Source: Larix sibirica
Lineage: Eukaryota; Streptophyta; Pinopsida; Pinales; Pinaceae
Direction of reading: 5' to 3'
Length of the DNA: 22,965 nucleotides
NCBI GenBank assembly: GCA_004151065.3
Contig: NWUY0304971222.1
Coordinates: forward strand, 1 to 22,965
Each line of letters starts with the position of its first letter. Position 1 is the stretch's first letter. The notes below the pieces were generated by a model. It did no database searches. It was not told the DNA's origin and saw only the letters and a list, made by a program, of their open reading frames with translations. The position numbers and the translations under genes were made by a program. Below are positions 10,965-20,664 of the stretch, piece after piece.

Positions 10965-12000
10965 TCTCATATAATTCATATTTCCAAGTGAATCTCTCAG
11001 TGGTGGGCCCCGAAGAATGGGTCTTGGTAGTTCCAGCAGCTATTGTACTGGTCCCCCACCCATCTAAGTCCCCTATGTCCCCATATTGCATGTACAGTAG
11101 TGGATCATCGTTGAGTGCATTGTCTATAGAGATTATAATAGTAAAGGCATCGATGTCTGTCTCTTACTCAAATATAAAATAAGGTGTAGTTCCGCATCCA
11201 ACCAATAATATAAAAGTAACAGCGGATATTTATGTCTCTTACCCGAAGAGCAAAATATAGAGTGATGCAGTTGGTGGAAAATGAATGGGGAGAGATGCTA
11301 AACTATGTTATATAGTAAATATAGGTTGGTTCAAATACGGTGATTCACAAGGCTTCATCGATGATAATTCATTTCGTCAATCTCTCTGACTTCAGAGAAT
11401 TCATTATATTCCCCATAAATATTTAGTATTGCTTGAGTGAAGCAGTGATTCAAGCTGTTAACCAGATAAACTCTTGCTCACACCCGGATTTCCTAGGGGT
11501 CGGGACCAAAGTAAGCGCATTATATCGTTTATGAAGTAGCAGAGCGGGGTACTATAAAAAACGACGAGAGATAGTAACGAAGATCATAGCAGTGGCTGTG
11601 CGTTGAGTTCCTAATAGAGCTACTAGGATACATAATGAAATCTGGGTGTTTCAATTGGATCTTACATATTCCAGCGGACCGTGACTCTTATTTTTCAATT
11701 CGTGTGATGCATACAAAAATTATTACGATGTTAGGATCCTTATTCAACGAAGATATGGAGAGCTAGGTACATCTATCTATCAATTTGGGTATACCCATAT
11801 GTAATAGGCCACATACCATGATCACAATTACTTGGAATTCTGAATGGATCATTGAGAAAAGGCATCTCCTCCTTAGACCATGAAAGAGCTACATTAACTT
11901 GACGGTCCAATTTGTTCTATTCAAATTCCTTAGCAGCTCGATCGGACCAAGCCTCCGTAGTGGCCCCTAGGGATAGGTCACAATTTTTCACTGGTTTATT
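10965..12000 (-). pseudogene. unidentified protein-like relic
   Basis: On the minus strand several stretches read like ordinary protein although they are broken by stops and frame changes. At about 11790-11980 there are readable blocks such as LGATTEAWSDRAAKEFE and NDPFRIPSNCDHGMWPIT. At about 10965-11290 one frame carries VTFILLVGCGTTPYFIF, then a stop, then ETDIDAFTIIISIDNA and GDIGDLDGWGTSTIAAG, ending at a stop near 10965. The middle (11300-11780) has shorter readable pieces in two frames. I do not recognise the family. A capsid-like or host-gene origin are both possible, and a chance reading is not excluded. There is no intact frame or start. Confidence 0.3.
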
Positions 12001-12079
12001 TTATTTACGTACTCAAGAGTGTAGACTTCAATTCACTTTGGTCCACCACACGGAGGAAGCAGTTTGCGCTGGAGGAAGG

Positions 12080-12405
12080 ATGAACCAGGCCCGGCCAACA
12101 AATTGGCTACCCCGGCTCCCCACCCAGTCCGACCTACCGATAAGGAAGAGGTACAGAAGCAGATCGAGGAATGGCAAATCCCGTTCCGTTTGTTCAGAAG
12201 AAAGATGGATGGATGTGCATGCCCGGGGATCTACCTCGAACAAAGTCACGGTGCAGGAATACCCACAAGATCAAATAGATGTGGGGCACGATGCAAGGAG
12301 CATCAGTCTTAGCGAAGAGGGATCTTCTCCCGAAAGTATATTTCTCCAATTCGAATTCATGAAGCAGATGTCTTACAGCCTCAACAACGGTCACAATCAT
12401 CGGTA
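12080..12405 (+). pseudogene. Ty3/gypsy reverse transcriptase relic, frameshifted
   Basis: Four family blocks appear in the correct order but in different frames. A polar stretch reading EEVQKQIEEW (about 12148) precedes FVQKKDG (about 12192), then NKVTVQ (about 12238), then QIRIHEADV (about 12346). In plant Ty3/gypsy elements these mark the start of the reverse transcriptase, which copies element RNA into DNA. The blocks show this is a different lineage from the RT at 12939. The catalytic YxDD region is absent and several frameshifts separate the blocks. The flanks look mitochondrial-like. A plus-strand open frame over 11912-12406 crosses the relic but does not represent a real product. Confidence 0.65.
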
Positions 12406-12938
12406 ATTACTTTCCTGCCCCTACTACTTATATTATATTTGTTCCAGTACGAATTGACACGTCCTTCTCTGAACAACAAGACTTTAACTGTCCAGTTCTC
12501 GCTCGGATAACGGAACATGCATTATTCTTGTTCGATTTTCTATACCTCAACCCTGCTTTGCTAATTTACTTCGAATTAGGCTTTATCCAAAATAGTAATA
12601 ATAGCGGAGCTCCTATAGAAACAATATTGTCTATGATGGTAAATTGGCGATGCTTAGCATATATAAAAAAATAAGCGGCTCGATCTGAGTCATTTGATCC
12701 TCCCTGTTCTCTTAACCAGGAGGGAGGGCTTGCTTGGGCTGGCACTTTGAACATTGCTATTAACTGTAATCTGCCTACACAATGAATTGAAGTAAGTGGG
12801 CTGGCACAGGAACAACCGAACCGTGGGATCGTCAGAACAGAACGGCCGGCCTTAGGAACTACTGCCTTAAAATAAGCAGGGGGTAGGCACTTCAACTTCA
12901 ACAAACCATTGTACCTTTATAAGCCTCCTACACAATAA
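12406..12938. other. spacer, mitochondrial-like
   Basis: No gene was recognised. GGGCTGGCAC occurs twice (12737-12746 and 12799-12808). The word CTACACAAT followed by an ATGAAT-like stretch occurs near 12774 and again just before the retroelement fragment at 12928. A minus-strand open frame over 12566-12904 has no family features. Confidence 0.4.
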
Positions 12939-13972
12939 ATGAATGAATGGGTAGCCAATTTGGTTGTAGTCAGGAAGAAAAATGGTGAAATAAGACTTTG
13001 TGTCGATTTTCGTAACCTCAACCAATTGTCTCTAAAAGAGAACTCCCCACTCTCGAACATGGAAAACCTTTTGCAAAGAGTAACTGGGGCTGGCATGATG
13101 TCAATGCTTGATGGATTCTCCGGGTATAACCAAGTCTTGGTCAAATAATAAGACAGACCAAAGACCTCATTCACGACTCCTTGGGGAACTTTCGAATACC
13201 TTAGCATGCCATTTGGGTTAATGAACGCCGGTTCTACTTTTAAGCGAGCCATGGACTATGCCTTCAAAGACTTAATCGGCAAAATCCTAGAAATCTACCA
13301 AGATGATATAACTGTGGTGTCGAAGAAAAGGAGTGACCATATCCGTGACCTTCAAAAGGTTTTCGATCGATGTAGGTCCTTGAACCCAAATAAAGAAATC
13401 CTTGGAGTGGATGAGGGCAAACTCCTAGGGCACATTGTGTCCAAGGATGGGATCAGAGTAGATCCCGAGAGGATAGAAGCCATTAAGCAAATCCCATTGC
13501 CTGCAAACAAGAAGGCCTTACAGTCTTTCTTCGGTAAGATTAACTTCATTAGACGGTTTATCCCAAACTTTGCTGAGATTGTTAAACCTATCAAAAAATT
13601 TTTGAAGAAAGACCAAGATTTTTAGTGGGATGTAGAAGGGAAATCCGCTTTTTAAAGTATTAATAAATCCATCGCTGCCGCTCCTGTTCTTGTGAGCCCT
13701 TACTTTTATAAGGATTTCCCAATATTTTCCTTCGCTTCCGAGGATACGATTGCTAGTGTCCTCCTCCAGAGAGATGATTATAATCAGGAACACCCCATAG
13801 CTTTCTTGAGTAAACCCCTCAGAGATGCTTAGTTTAAGTATGCCATTATGGAGAAGCAGGCCTATGCCTTGGTCCAGTCCTTTAAGCACTTTAGAAGCTA
13901 CGTAGGCTATTCCAGGATAGTTGCTTATGTCCCTCACACTGTGGTGAAGAATATCCTAACCCACCCCTTTAC
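12939..13972 (+). pseudogene. Ty3/gypsy reverse transcriptase-RNase H fragment
   Basis: A single reading frame runs across the whole fragment but has five in-frame stops: TAA TAA at 13146-13151, TAG at 13623, TAA at 13653 and TAG at 13830. It begins inside the RT at the EWVANLVVVRKKNGEIR block. It continues through LCVDFRNLN, MSMLDGFSGYNQ and MPFGLMNAG (13206) to YQDD at 13296-13307, the catalytic motif, which is intact. A short in-frame loss follows near 13380. LLGHIVSKDGI, the connection region (SFFGKINFIRRFIPNF) and RNase H-like sequence (FSFASEDTIASVLLQ, HPIAFLSKPLRDA) come next. It stops abruptly at 13972 where the antisense element starts. Gag, protease and integrase are missing here. 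The sequence type is Tat/Athila-like, the same as the integrase at 18556. Confidence 0.9.
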
Positions 13973-14660
13973 CTTTCAAGGATTATTTTTTATCGGGTTC
14001 CAACCTAAACTAAACTAATTCATCCACTTGAAATCTATGCTCTATTCTACTCCTATCTGCATACATTTTCTATTGATTTTGAGTAGTTTGCAAGTTATCC
14101 TTGAGTGCTCTCAAGATATTTTGACTTAATTGGATCCATTATTTTTCTATTGGTGATCTACTCTCTCCAAAACTATGATCAACATAGCTGGATGATTCAT
14201 ATCCATACAATGCTTTGAAGGGGGACATGCCAATAGGCATGTGATAAGAAGTGTTGTAGCAGAATTCACCCAAATGCAGCCACCTAATCCATGTTGTTTG
14301 ATTCCATGTAATAAAATTTCTGATATACCCTTCCAACCATTGATTCACCCTCTCTGTTTTCCCATCATTTTGGGGGTAGTAACTTGTACTGAGATCCAAA
14401 TCTGTTCCCACCAATTTAAATAACTCTTTCCAAAAAGCACTAGTGAACTTACTGTCTCTATCACTAATTATTGTTTTTGGCAAGCCATGTATTCTGAACT
14501 CTTCTTTAAAGAAAAGGTCGGCAATTTAGGTTGCTAAGATAGTTGGTGAAACAACAAACAAATGTGCAAACTCAGTAATTCTATTTACTACTTAAATAAT
14601 GCATTCTTTTTCTTGTACCTTGGGAAAACCAGCGATGAAGTCCATTGAAATGATCCCCCA
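13973..14660 (-). pseudogene. integrase core and C-terminal part (antisense element)
   Basis: The integrase joins element DNA into the host chromosome. A core frame at 14139-14483 holds the second catalytic Asp in IISDRDSKF and the Glu in DGKTERVNQ, with 35 residues between them, the DD35E spacing of retroviral-type integrases. Upstream (14490-14660) a first-Asp region reads MDFIAGFPKVQEKE, then is broken by stops. Downstream (13973-14138) the C-terminal part (RFQVDELV, RLEPDKK) is readable with stops. The sequence ends at 13973 without a chromodomain or terminal stop, so the protein is cut short. Confidence 0.85.
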
Positions 14661-14661
14661 C

Positions 14662-14895
14662 TTATGCTCCAGAATCGATAGTGTTTGTAGTATCCCAACT
14701 GGATGTATATGCCCAATTTTTTTTTTGGCATGTGCTGCACTCACTCACATGCTTCATAAAATCATTCTTGACGCCCTCACATGAGAACCTCTCTCTAATT
14801 TTCCTGTAAGTCTTCAAGTAACCAGGATTTCCTGCCAAACGGGAATCATGGGGAGATTCCAAAATATTATTCTTCAATATTGATCCAGGCACCAA
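14662..14895 (-). pseudogene. integrase zinc-binding segment (antisense element)
   Basis: This frame carries the N-terminal zinc-binding region that precedes the integrase core in Ty3/gypsy elements: ESPHDSRLAGNPGYLKTY, then RKIRERF, then CSTCQKKN. The CxxC pair is present. A His of the expected HHCC set seems changed at HDSR, where relatives usually have HDSH. The segment continues into the integrase core at lower coordinates after a frame break. Confidence 0.8.
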
Positions 14896-15059
14896 ATATA
14901 TTATTTATTTGTAATAGATGAATCCATCTAACACTTTATAAGATCATGTCTAATCAAGCCATCAAACAGTTCACATGCAAATTGATTTTGGAGTACTATA
15001 TGGTTACCTAATCTTTCCAACAATAGGAACCTCCATTCTAGAAAGGGATGGTTTTCTTG

Positions 15060-15455
15060 AAAGATAATTTGCAACTATATTCATTTTCTCTATCTTGTAA
15101 TCTATATAAAAATCATAAGCTTTAAATTTACTCATTCGCTTTTATTCCTGTCATTGAGCTCTTTTTAAGTCAAGAAATGCCTCAAACTGTTGTGATATGT
15201 TTTGACCACAAACTTGATACCCTCCAGATACTGTCAGAACTTGGACAATGCATGCATAATGGCCAAGATTTATTTATCATAGATGGAGTAGTGTCTTTCA
15301 TGTGGATGCAAATTTCTTCTCTCAAAATCAATTGGGTTCTTATTTTGCATAAGAATAGCTCGAAGGCCTTCCCTTGAGGCATCACACTCAAGCACAAATG
15401 GATGAGTGGAATCAGGTAGTGCCAGGACCGGACAACTGATCATTACTTCCTTCAT
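15060..15455 (-). pseudogene. RNase H domain (antisense element)
   Basis: RNase H removes the RNA template during reverse transcription. The frame opens with CPVLALPDSTHPFVLECDAS, which contains the first acidic residue of the Ty3 RNase H. It continues through NPIDFERRNLHPHERHYSIYDK to a stop (15270-15272), and further to AIMHALSKF, FVVKTYHNSL and KELNDR in the same frame with stops between. The block that is usually TDHNSL reads TYHNSL, so a conserved acidic residue is lost. It follows directly after the RT connection region. Confidence 0.85.
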
Positions 15456-15459
15456 CTTA

Positions 15460-16420
15460 TTGAAAACTCTTTCAACTTCCTCTTACCAATAGAAATCTTC
15501 CTTCTTAGTAAGATCAGTCAAGGGAGATTCTAGTTAAGAGAACCCTTTAACAAATTTTCTGTAGTAAGTGTAGATCCCAAGGAACCCTCTCAATTCTGTG
15601 ACATTTTTCAGGCTTGGACAATCAAGAATGGACTAGATATTTTCCATGTGGACTTTCAGCTCCTCTTTTCCAATAACATGGAAAAGATACATCATATCAG
15701 TCATTATAAATTCACATTTGGACAAATTTTCATACAGATATTGATTTGCAAGAATAGTTAGTAAAACTTCCAAATGTTGCAAGTATTCTTCCCAAGTTAT
15801 GCTATAAATCAAGATATCATAAAAAAAACTAGAACATACTTATAGAGATGCTTGCGGAACACTCTATTCATACAATATTGAAAAGCTGTAGGAGCATTAG
15901 TTAGGCCAAATGGCATGACTAAGAATTCAAAAATCCCATAGTGATAGCGGAAAGTTGTCTTATGTATATCTTCTTCCCTCGTTCTAATTTGATGGTACCT
16001 AGAGAACATGTCTATCTTGGAGAAGAACTTATCCCCATGCAACTCATCCATCAACTCATCAATTCTTGGGATTGGGTATTGATTCTTTATGGTTTTCTTG
16101 TTTAGAGCTCAGTAGTCTATGCACATCCTGAATGTACCATCTTTCTTCTTCACTAAAGCTACTGAGGAAGCAAAAGGACTAGATCTTGGCCTAATAAATC
16201 CTAACTCAAGAAGATCCTTTATATCCCTTTAAATTTTATATTTTAGCTTCTTGGTATTCTTATGGGGGTGGTTCATGATAGGAAGTGTTCCTACTTCTAG
16301 CTCAATCACATGCTCAAATCCTCTATTTGGTGGCCTTCCATGAGGAAGGTCTCCAAAAACAATTGCATACTGCTTGAGCAACTTCTTAATGTCATCTGGA
16401 TGTTTTGAAATGTTAAGGGA
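15460..16420 (-). pseudogene. reverse transcriptase domain (antisense element)
   Basis: The N-terminal RT blocks are readable at about 16080-16180 (KKDGTFRMCIDY, then a stop, then [14 protein letters not shown]). The frame at 15809-16054 holds [18 protein letters not shown], with the first catalytic Asp, and [14 protein letters not shown]. The catalytic box at 15801-15827 is damaged. After a frame change in a run of T it reads FYDILIYS, where relatives have two adjacent Asp. The connection region (for example NLSKCEF and FHVIGKEELK) follows down to 15460 with stops. The TGA at 16109-16111 replaces the Arg of the conserved YRALN block. The domain cannot be active as it stands. Confidence 0.88.
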
Positions 16421-16567
16421 TTATTCTTGTGAGGAAATGAAACATTCAGAATCCCACTCTATGTCCCCATGCCTTAGTATAGACCTCATGCTATGGGAAG
16501 ACACCACTAGGATAGGTGTTCATATGTTTCATAAGTACTTGCTTCCCATCATAATTTTTAATCTCAT

Positions 16568-16850
16568 TTATGGAAATTTGTAGTTCACAGTATGTTCACC
16601 AATTGAGAATAACCATTGAACTCCCAGCACTATGTTTGTGTCAGCTACATTCACAACATATAAATTATCAGTCACTATGTAATCCCCAATAGTCACTTGC
16701 ATCTTGGGAATCCATTTTTTGCAATCCATGGAATTATTCCCATGGATCATGACAATGAATCCATCAAAATATTCGGTGGGAAAATTTATTCTATCCACCA
16801 TTGTAGCATAAATAAAATTATGAATGGCTCCTCCATCCACCAAGATAGTA
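16568..16850 (-). pseudogene. aspartic protease domain (antisense element)
   Basis: The retropepsin active-site block reads ILVDGGAIHNFI (about 16815-16850), where relatives have a D-S/T-G triplet. Here it is D-G-G, which may be a lineage variant or a mutation. Downstream blocks QVTIGDYIVTDNLYVV and DTNIVLGVQWL match the plant Ty3 protease pattern. The protease would release the pol enzymes from the polyprotein. The stretch between this domain and gag (16850-17121) and that between it and RT (16420-16567) are readable only in pieces. Confidence 0.85.
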
Positions 16851-17121
16851 TCCCTTTGGCCTTGTACTACTCCCTTTAACCGAAGAGTATGGAATCTTGG
16901 TACTTTGGATGAAACTACAATCTTTCCTTAATCTAGTTCGGGTTTCTCTTCTTCTCTTGATTCATAATATTCTTCTTGAATGATTGGATGCCCCTCATTC
17001 TCTTCTTCTTATTCACTCTCAGAAATTACCTCTATATAGTGTGATTTCCCCATAACACATTTATGGCCTAGAACCCATGGCTCTAGGCATGAAAAGCGCA
17101 ACTTATTTCTCCTTACTCATC

Positions 17122-18307
17122 TCAGTCCTCGGAAAAATTATCCTTCTTGAAATTTACTCTTGGACCCTTTTGAAAGGATCTCTTATCCTTGAGCTTAGGA
17201 TGAAAACTACTCTTATGTGGGAATCTGGTTCTTGGAATAGCATCTTGAATATCTCTAGCCTTGTTCATGGAATCCTGCAATGTAGCAGGTTGATGAGATT
17301 TAACCAGTCCCTTAAGTGGCTCTGCTAGTCCTTCTGTAAACAAAAGAACAAAGTGAGATTCAGATATATAATTAACCAAGAATGAAACCTTTTGAAATCC
17401 TGAAATGTATGCCTCAAGAGTTCTAGACTGTTTCAATTGGGAAATATCTTTGAATGACATTTCAAGATCTCTCCTATCAAACCTATTAACCAACCTTCTT
17501 GTGAACTCCTCATAGGTGGTCACAGTGTCATGCCACAAAGTTCTTGAACCATGAAACCACCAATCATTATACTCTCCTTCTAAATGAAAGGTATCCATCT
17601 TAACGACATCCATTTGAACCATAGGATTCAATTGAAAGTGAGTATCTATCTTCGACACGCAAGAGCTAGTAGTGCATTTAGAGGATCCATCAAAGTAGGG
17701 GAGGAATATCTTACCAATGGTTCTCTGCAACTCAAAATTTTGAGTGGAATGAGTAGGAATTATGTAACCTCCTCTCGGTTTGGCTTTGTCTTGGTAGTCA
17801 TAGTACTCCTTGAAGGTCAAATGTATCTTGCAATCTTCACCCAAATCCATCTATTCTACTAGTCGAACCTCCAAGGATTCAACTAATTCAAACTGCATCT
17901 CAAGTTCCTCCATTATGGGTGCAAGGAAATTGGGAATAGTAGGCCTTAGCAAGTCCTTGAATTCATGTGGCCGATTTTGAGGCCCATCTTTTGAAAATAG
18001 AGTCTCACTAAGGATCTTCTTCCCTTCATGTTGAGAGCCACTGCGGCTCCCTTCTCCATCTTTTCTTACCAATTGCTTAGCAAGGAATTCTTGAGTCTCT
18101 TGACCTGACTTGATGATGTTCTGGGACATATCTTGCATTCCTTTTAGCATGCTTTGAACACAATATCTGAAATATTCTCTTTCATCCATGTTATATATAC
18201 ATATCCTTTTCTCCTTGAATCCTTCCTTCGGTGGAATCAACCTCCTCTTCAACAAGAGATTCTTTTGGACCTTTCCCTTTGGGAGGTGGATTTCTGTTAG
18301 CACTCAT
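17122..18307 (-). pseudogene. gag polyprotein (antisense element)
   Basis: Gag forms the particle that packages element RNA. Reading likely began at the ATG at 18305-18307, which gives a basic N-terminus (MSANRNPPPKGKGPKES). A frame change inside a TATATA run near 18190-18205 moves the rest into a second frame (NMDEREYFRYCVQSMLKGM). This frame runs to 17122 with one TAG at 17851-17853, immediately followed by ATG. The C-terminal 242 codons contain the plant retrotransposon gag fold pattern: KIFLPYFDGSS, DTHFQLNPMVQMDVVKMDTF, then WWFHGSRTLW, TYEEFTRRLVNRF and LEAYISGFQ. No zinc knuckle was seen before 17122. The start sits about 34 bases after the primer-binding site. Confidence 0.88.
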
Positions 18308-18340
18308 CAAAGATAATCAAGAGTAGGTTCAAAGGACCAT

Positions 18341-18352
18341 GCTATGATACCA
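18341..18352 (-). other. primer-binding site, tRNA-Met(i) type
   Basis: On the minus strand this reads TGGTATCATAGC, one mismatch from TGGTATCAGAGC, the usual plant site complementary to the 3' end of initiator methionine tRNA. One base separates it from the LTR end (ACA). It lies just upstream of the gag ATG. This site starts minus-strand DNA synthesis. Confidence 0.88.
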
Positions 18353-18353
18353 C

Positions 18354-18540
18354 TGTAATGTACCCAAACTGATTATAGATGCACTAACTCAAATTTTGTG
18401 AAATTATAACACATAGTGGATGGGCTAGGAACAATAACTAGCTAGTCTGACTAGAATTCAGAAGGAAAAAACAAAACATCACTAGAATCTCCCAAATTAT
18501 TCCAAGATGAAGCTCAGGACCTGCTAAGACTGTAAATAAG
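18354..18540 (-). repeat. 5' LTR, partial (antisense element)
   Basis: The LTR end is fixed by the primer-binding site: on the minus strand it finishes ...CATTACA at 18354. The other end is not defined, because no second LTR copy is present in the window and the plus-strand integrase is readable from about 18556. The right limit given is an estimate. No promoter element was recognised in it. Confidence 0.6.
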
Positions 18541-18555
18541 ATGACAAGAAGTCCG

Positions 18556-19347
18556 ATACTTTGACATTGGCACATTTAGGTAAAAATAATACCAACAAGA
18601 AATTCAAATGTTAATGTGATTATAAAATCCGTGGAAGAAAATATTATGTTAAGGTTTGGTTGTCCTAGGAGAATAGTTATAGATAATGTGCAAGCTTTCA
18701 AATATGCCAAAATGGTGATTTTCTATCAATACTACAACATTGAATTGGCTCACTCAAAATCATATTATCCCGAGGGAAATGAATTGGACGAAACCTCAAA
18801 TAAAAGTTTAGTGATATTTACCAAAAAGATGCTTGACATTAACAAAAGGGCTTGAGACTCTCATCTGAAATATGCATTATGGGAAGATACAATCAATGTT
18901 AAAAGAGCCATTGGTACTTCCCCTTTCCAACTGGTTTATGGCAAAGAGGATGTCCTCCCTATTCAACTAGGCATCCTAGTGATGAATTTATTGCAACCAG
19001 AACAGGATGAACCAAATGATATGGAAATAAGAATTCACCAATTAATATAAATTCATCAAGTCAGAGAACAACTGGATTATACCACCAAAATGAACCAAGA
19101 AAGATTGAAGGCGACCTTCGATAGGAAATCCACAGCCAAGTATTTCCATCCTAGTGACCTCATTTTGAGATGGAATTCCTAAAGAGAAGAAAGGTCTAAG
19201 CATAGGAAATTTGATAATTTTTGGATTGGTCTGTTCAAAGTAATAATAGTTCAAGATAAAAACACCTATGAATTGGTGCAACTAGATGGTGAGGTACTTA
19301 GGAATCCTGTCAATGGCATGTTTTTGAAGTGTTTCTTCCAGTACTAA
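18556..19347 (+). pseudogene. integrase, Tat/Athila-like
   Basis: One frame covers the segment. It begins within the catalytic core at about KIIPTRN (18582), runs through RFGCPRRIVIDN and YYPEGNELDETSNKS, and ends with a C-terminal block NPVNGMFLKCFFQY and a natural TAA at 19345. The second Asp (IVIDN) and the Glu (DETSN) are present with 35 residues between. GTSPFQLVYG and a basic region (NQERLKATFDRK) follow as in this lineage. In-frame stops are TGA at 18853, TAA at 19048 and TAA at 19180. The TGA replaces a Trp that is conserved after Lys-x in relatives. The zinc-binding domain and the first catalytic Asp are missing or unreadable because the antisense element adjoins. Confidence 0.88.
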
Positions 19348-19805
19348 TTTCTCTCTCTATTTTCTTCCAAATATATTGTATCATTATGTGACATTATGTT
19401 TGTCTTTCAAAGTTTTCTTTTAAATATTTTATGTCATGATTGTTTCAAGTTAATATGTTCTCTCTGATTTTGTGAAAATAAAGTCTTGATATGACTCCAC
19501 AACCCAATGGACTTAAAGGAACTAGTATACAGTTTTCAACCTCTTTCAGAGAAAACAATTGTCCTCATTGAAGACAATGTTGGTACCGGAATCTACAGTA
19601 GACAGGTCGAAGCGTATCAGATCATAAAGTGCACAAGGTCTTGTGACCCATTATTTATGTGGTAAATTCAGATAGACAAGTGAAGGAGTTTTGGAACAAG
19701 ACTTTGGTGTTTTGATTGGAATTTTGAAGATCCAAGGACACATGAGATAGAATGAATATCTACGACTGAGAAAGATTCAGGGATCTAGATATGCATGAAA
19801 TTTAA
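19348..19805. other. retroelement non-coding zone before repeat array
   Basis: AT-rich sequence follows the integrase stop with no open frame of note. In Tat-like elements this position is the long untranslated zone before the extra ORF or 3' LTR. Nothing else was recognised. Confidence 0.5.
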
Positions 19806-20490
19806 TCCATAGCCGCAACCCTAAAGTTAAAACCACTTGTCCACGTGGCAGTCCTATATTTATTCAGGACATCGAAATCAGTCTTGAAATACTACTTCTA
19901 TTGAACCCTGAAACCATTTGTTCAACATGTTATGAAAGGAGGATTAGTTGTGCATCTAAAAGGTTTGGATTGAATGTAAGAACATGAATCATTAAGCACA
20001 AAGTTTCTTGGAGGAAATCCTACCTCAAGATCCAATCCTAGTTTAATAAACGATGGACAGGTTCTCAGGCTCCTCAAGATGCTCGAAATATAATGCATTC
20101 CCAGGAGCTTGAACCTAAGACCACTTCAACATGTGTCAATGCGAGATGGATTCAGGGTCCCCAAAGTGGTCTTAATATACCACTCAAGTATGACCCTGAA
20201 ACTGCTATTACCCAATTACGACAAGTGAATTAACATCCATCACATCTCGACAGAAAAATCAAGTAACCGTACCCACAGCTCCCTGACCATTCAGATTGGT
20301 GCATATCCAAATGAAAGCACGATTAAGATCAACAATTGGAAATTTTTTTGGCACCTACAATTTCTCGATCTTTAAGCTGTGGCTGCAACCTTAAACTTAA
20401 AACCACTTAGCCATGTGTCCTTCCTATAGCTCTTCATGATTCCAAAAGAAGTATTCCCACACTACTTTCTTCTAGCCCTGAAACCCTCTT
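19806..20490 (+). repeat. three diverged ~285-bp tandem units
   Basis: Two anchors repeat at the same spacing. ACCACTT, preceded by CTAA-rich bases and followed by a CA(C/T)GTG or CATGTG word, lies at 19832, 20120 and 20402. (A/G)CCCTGAAAC lies at 19905, 20193 and 20475. Offsets are 288 and 282 bp for both anchors. Units 1 and 3 are the most alike (GC(C/T)GCAACC(C/T)TAAA(G/C)TTAAAACCACTT). The middle unit is more diverged. Tandem repeats between integrase and the 3' LTR are known in Tat-lineage elements, where they can seed satellite DNA. That link is from knowledge of the family, not from this sequence. Confidence 0.75.
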
Positions 20491-20664
20491 TTCCTATGCA
20501 TTTTTTAAGGTGGACCGACCAAGCTTTACCCAACGGATATTACTGTTTTCATTCCTCTAATAAAAATCCTCATGCATTAAAATCCACGTTCCCCTCTCTC
20601 AAAGAAAAATCTCAAAACACCATGTATCCAGCATATTCAATGCACCTTTTTTCAAACTCTCACC

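Larger units (their letters stand above)
13973..18540 (-). mobile_element. antisense Ty3/gypsy retrotransposon, 3'-truncated
   Basis: Read on the minus strand, the element has the start of a 5' LTR (from 18354), a primer-binding site, gag, protease, RT, RNase H and integrase in canonical Ty3/gypsy order. It ends inside the integrase C-terminus at about 13973. There is no 3' LTR or polypurine tract, so the downstream end was lost at the junction with the plus-strand RT fragment. Stops and frameshifts occur in every domain. Its right boundary is uncertain (18500-18556) because the LTR end cannot be matched to a second copy. It lies between two plus-strand pieces of another element, which suggests a nested insertion followed by deletion. 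Confidence 0.85.

Noticed and set aside
11912-12406. 164-codon plus-strand open frame
   Set aside because: It is a mixed reading: its second half runs over frameshifted RT blocks that belong to other frames, and its first half overlaps the minus-strand relic.
12566-13252. Minus-strand open frames opposite the RT fragment
   Set aside because: The second is antisense to clear RT sequence; the first has no family features.
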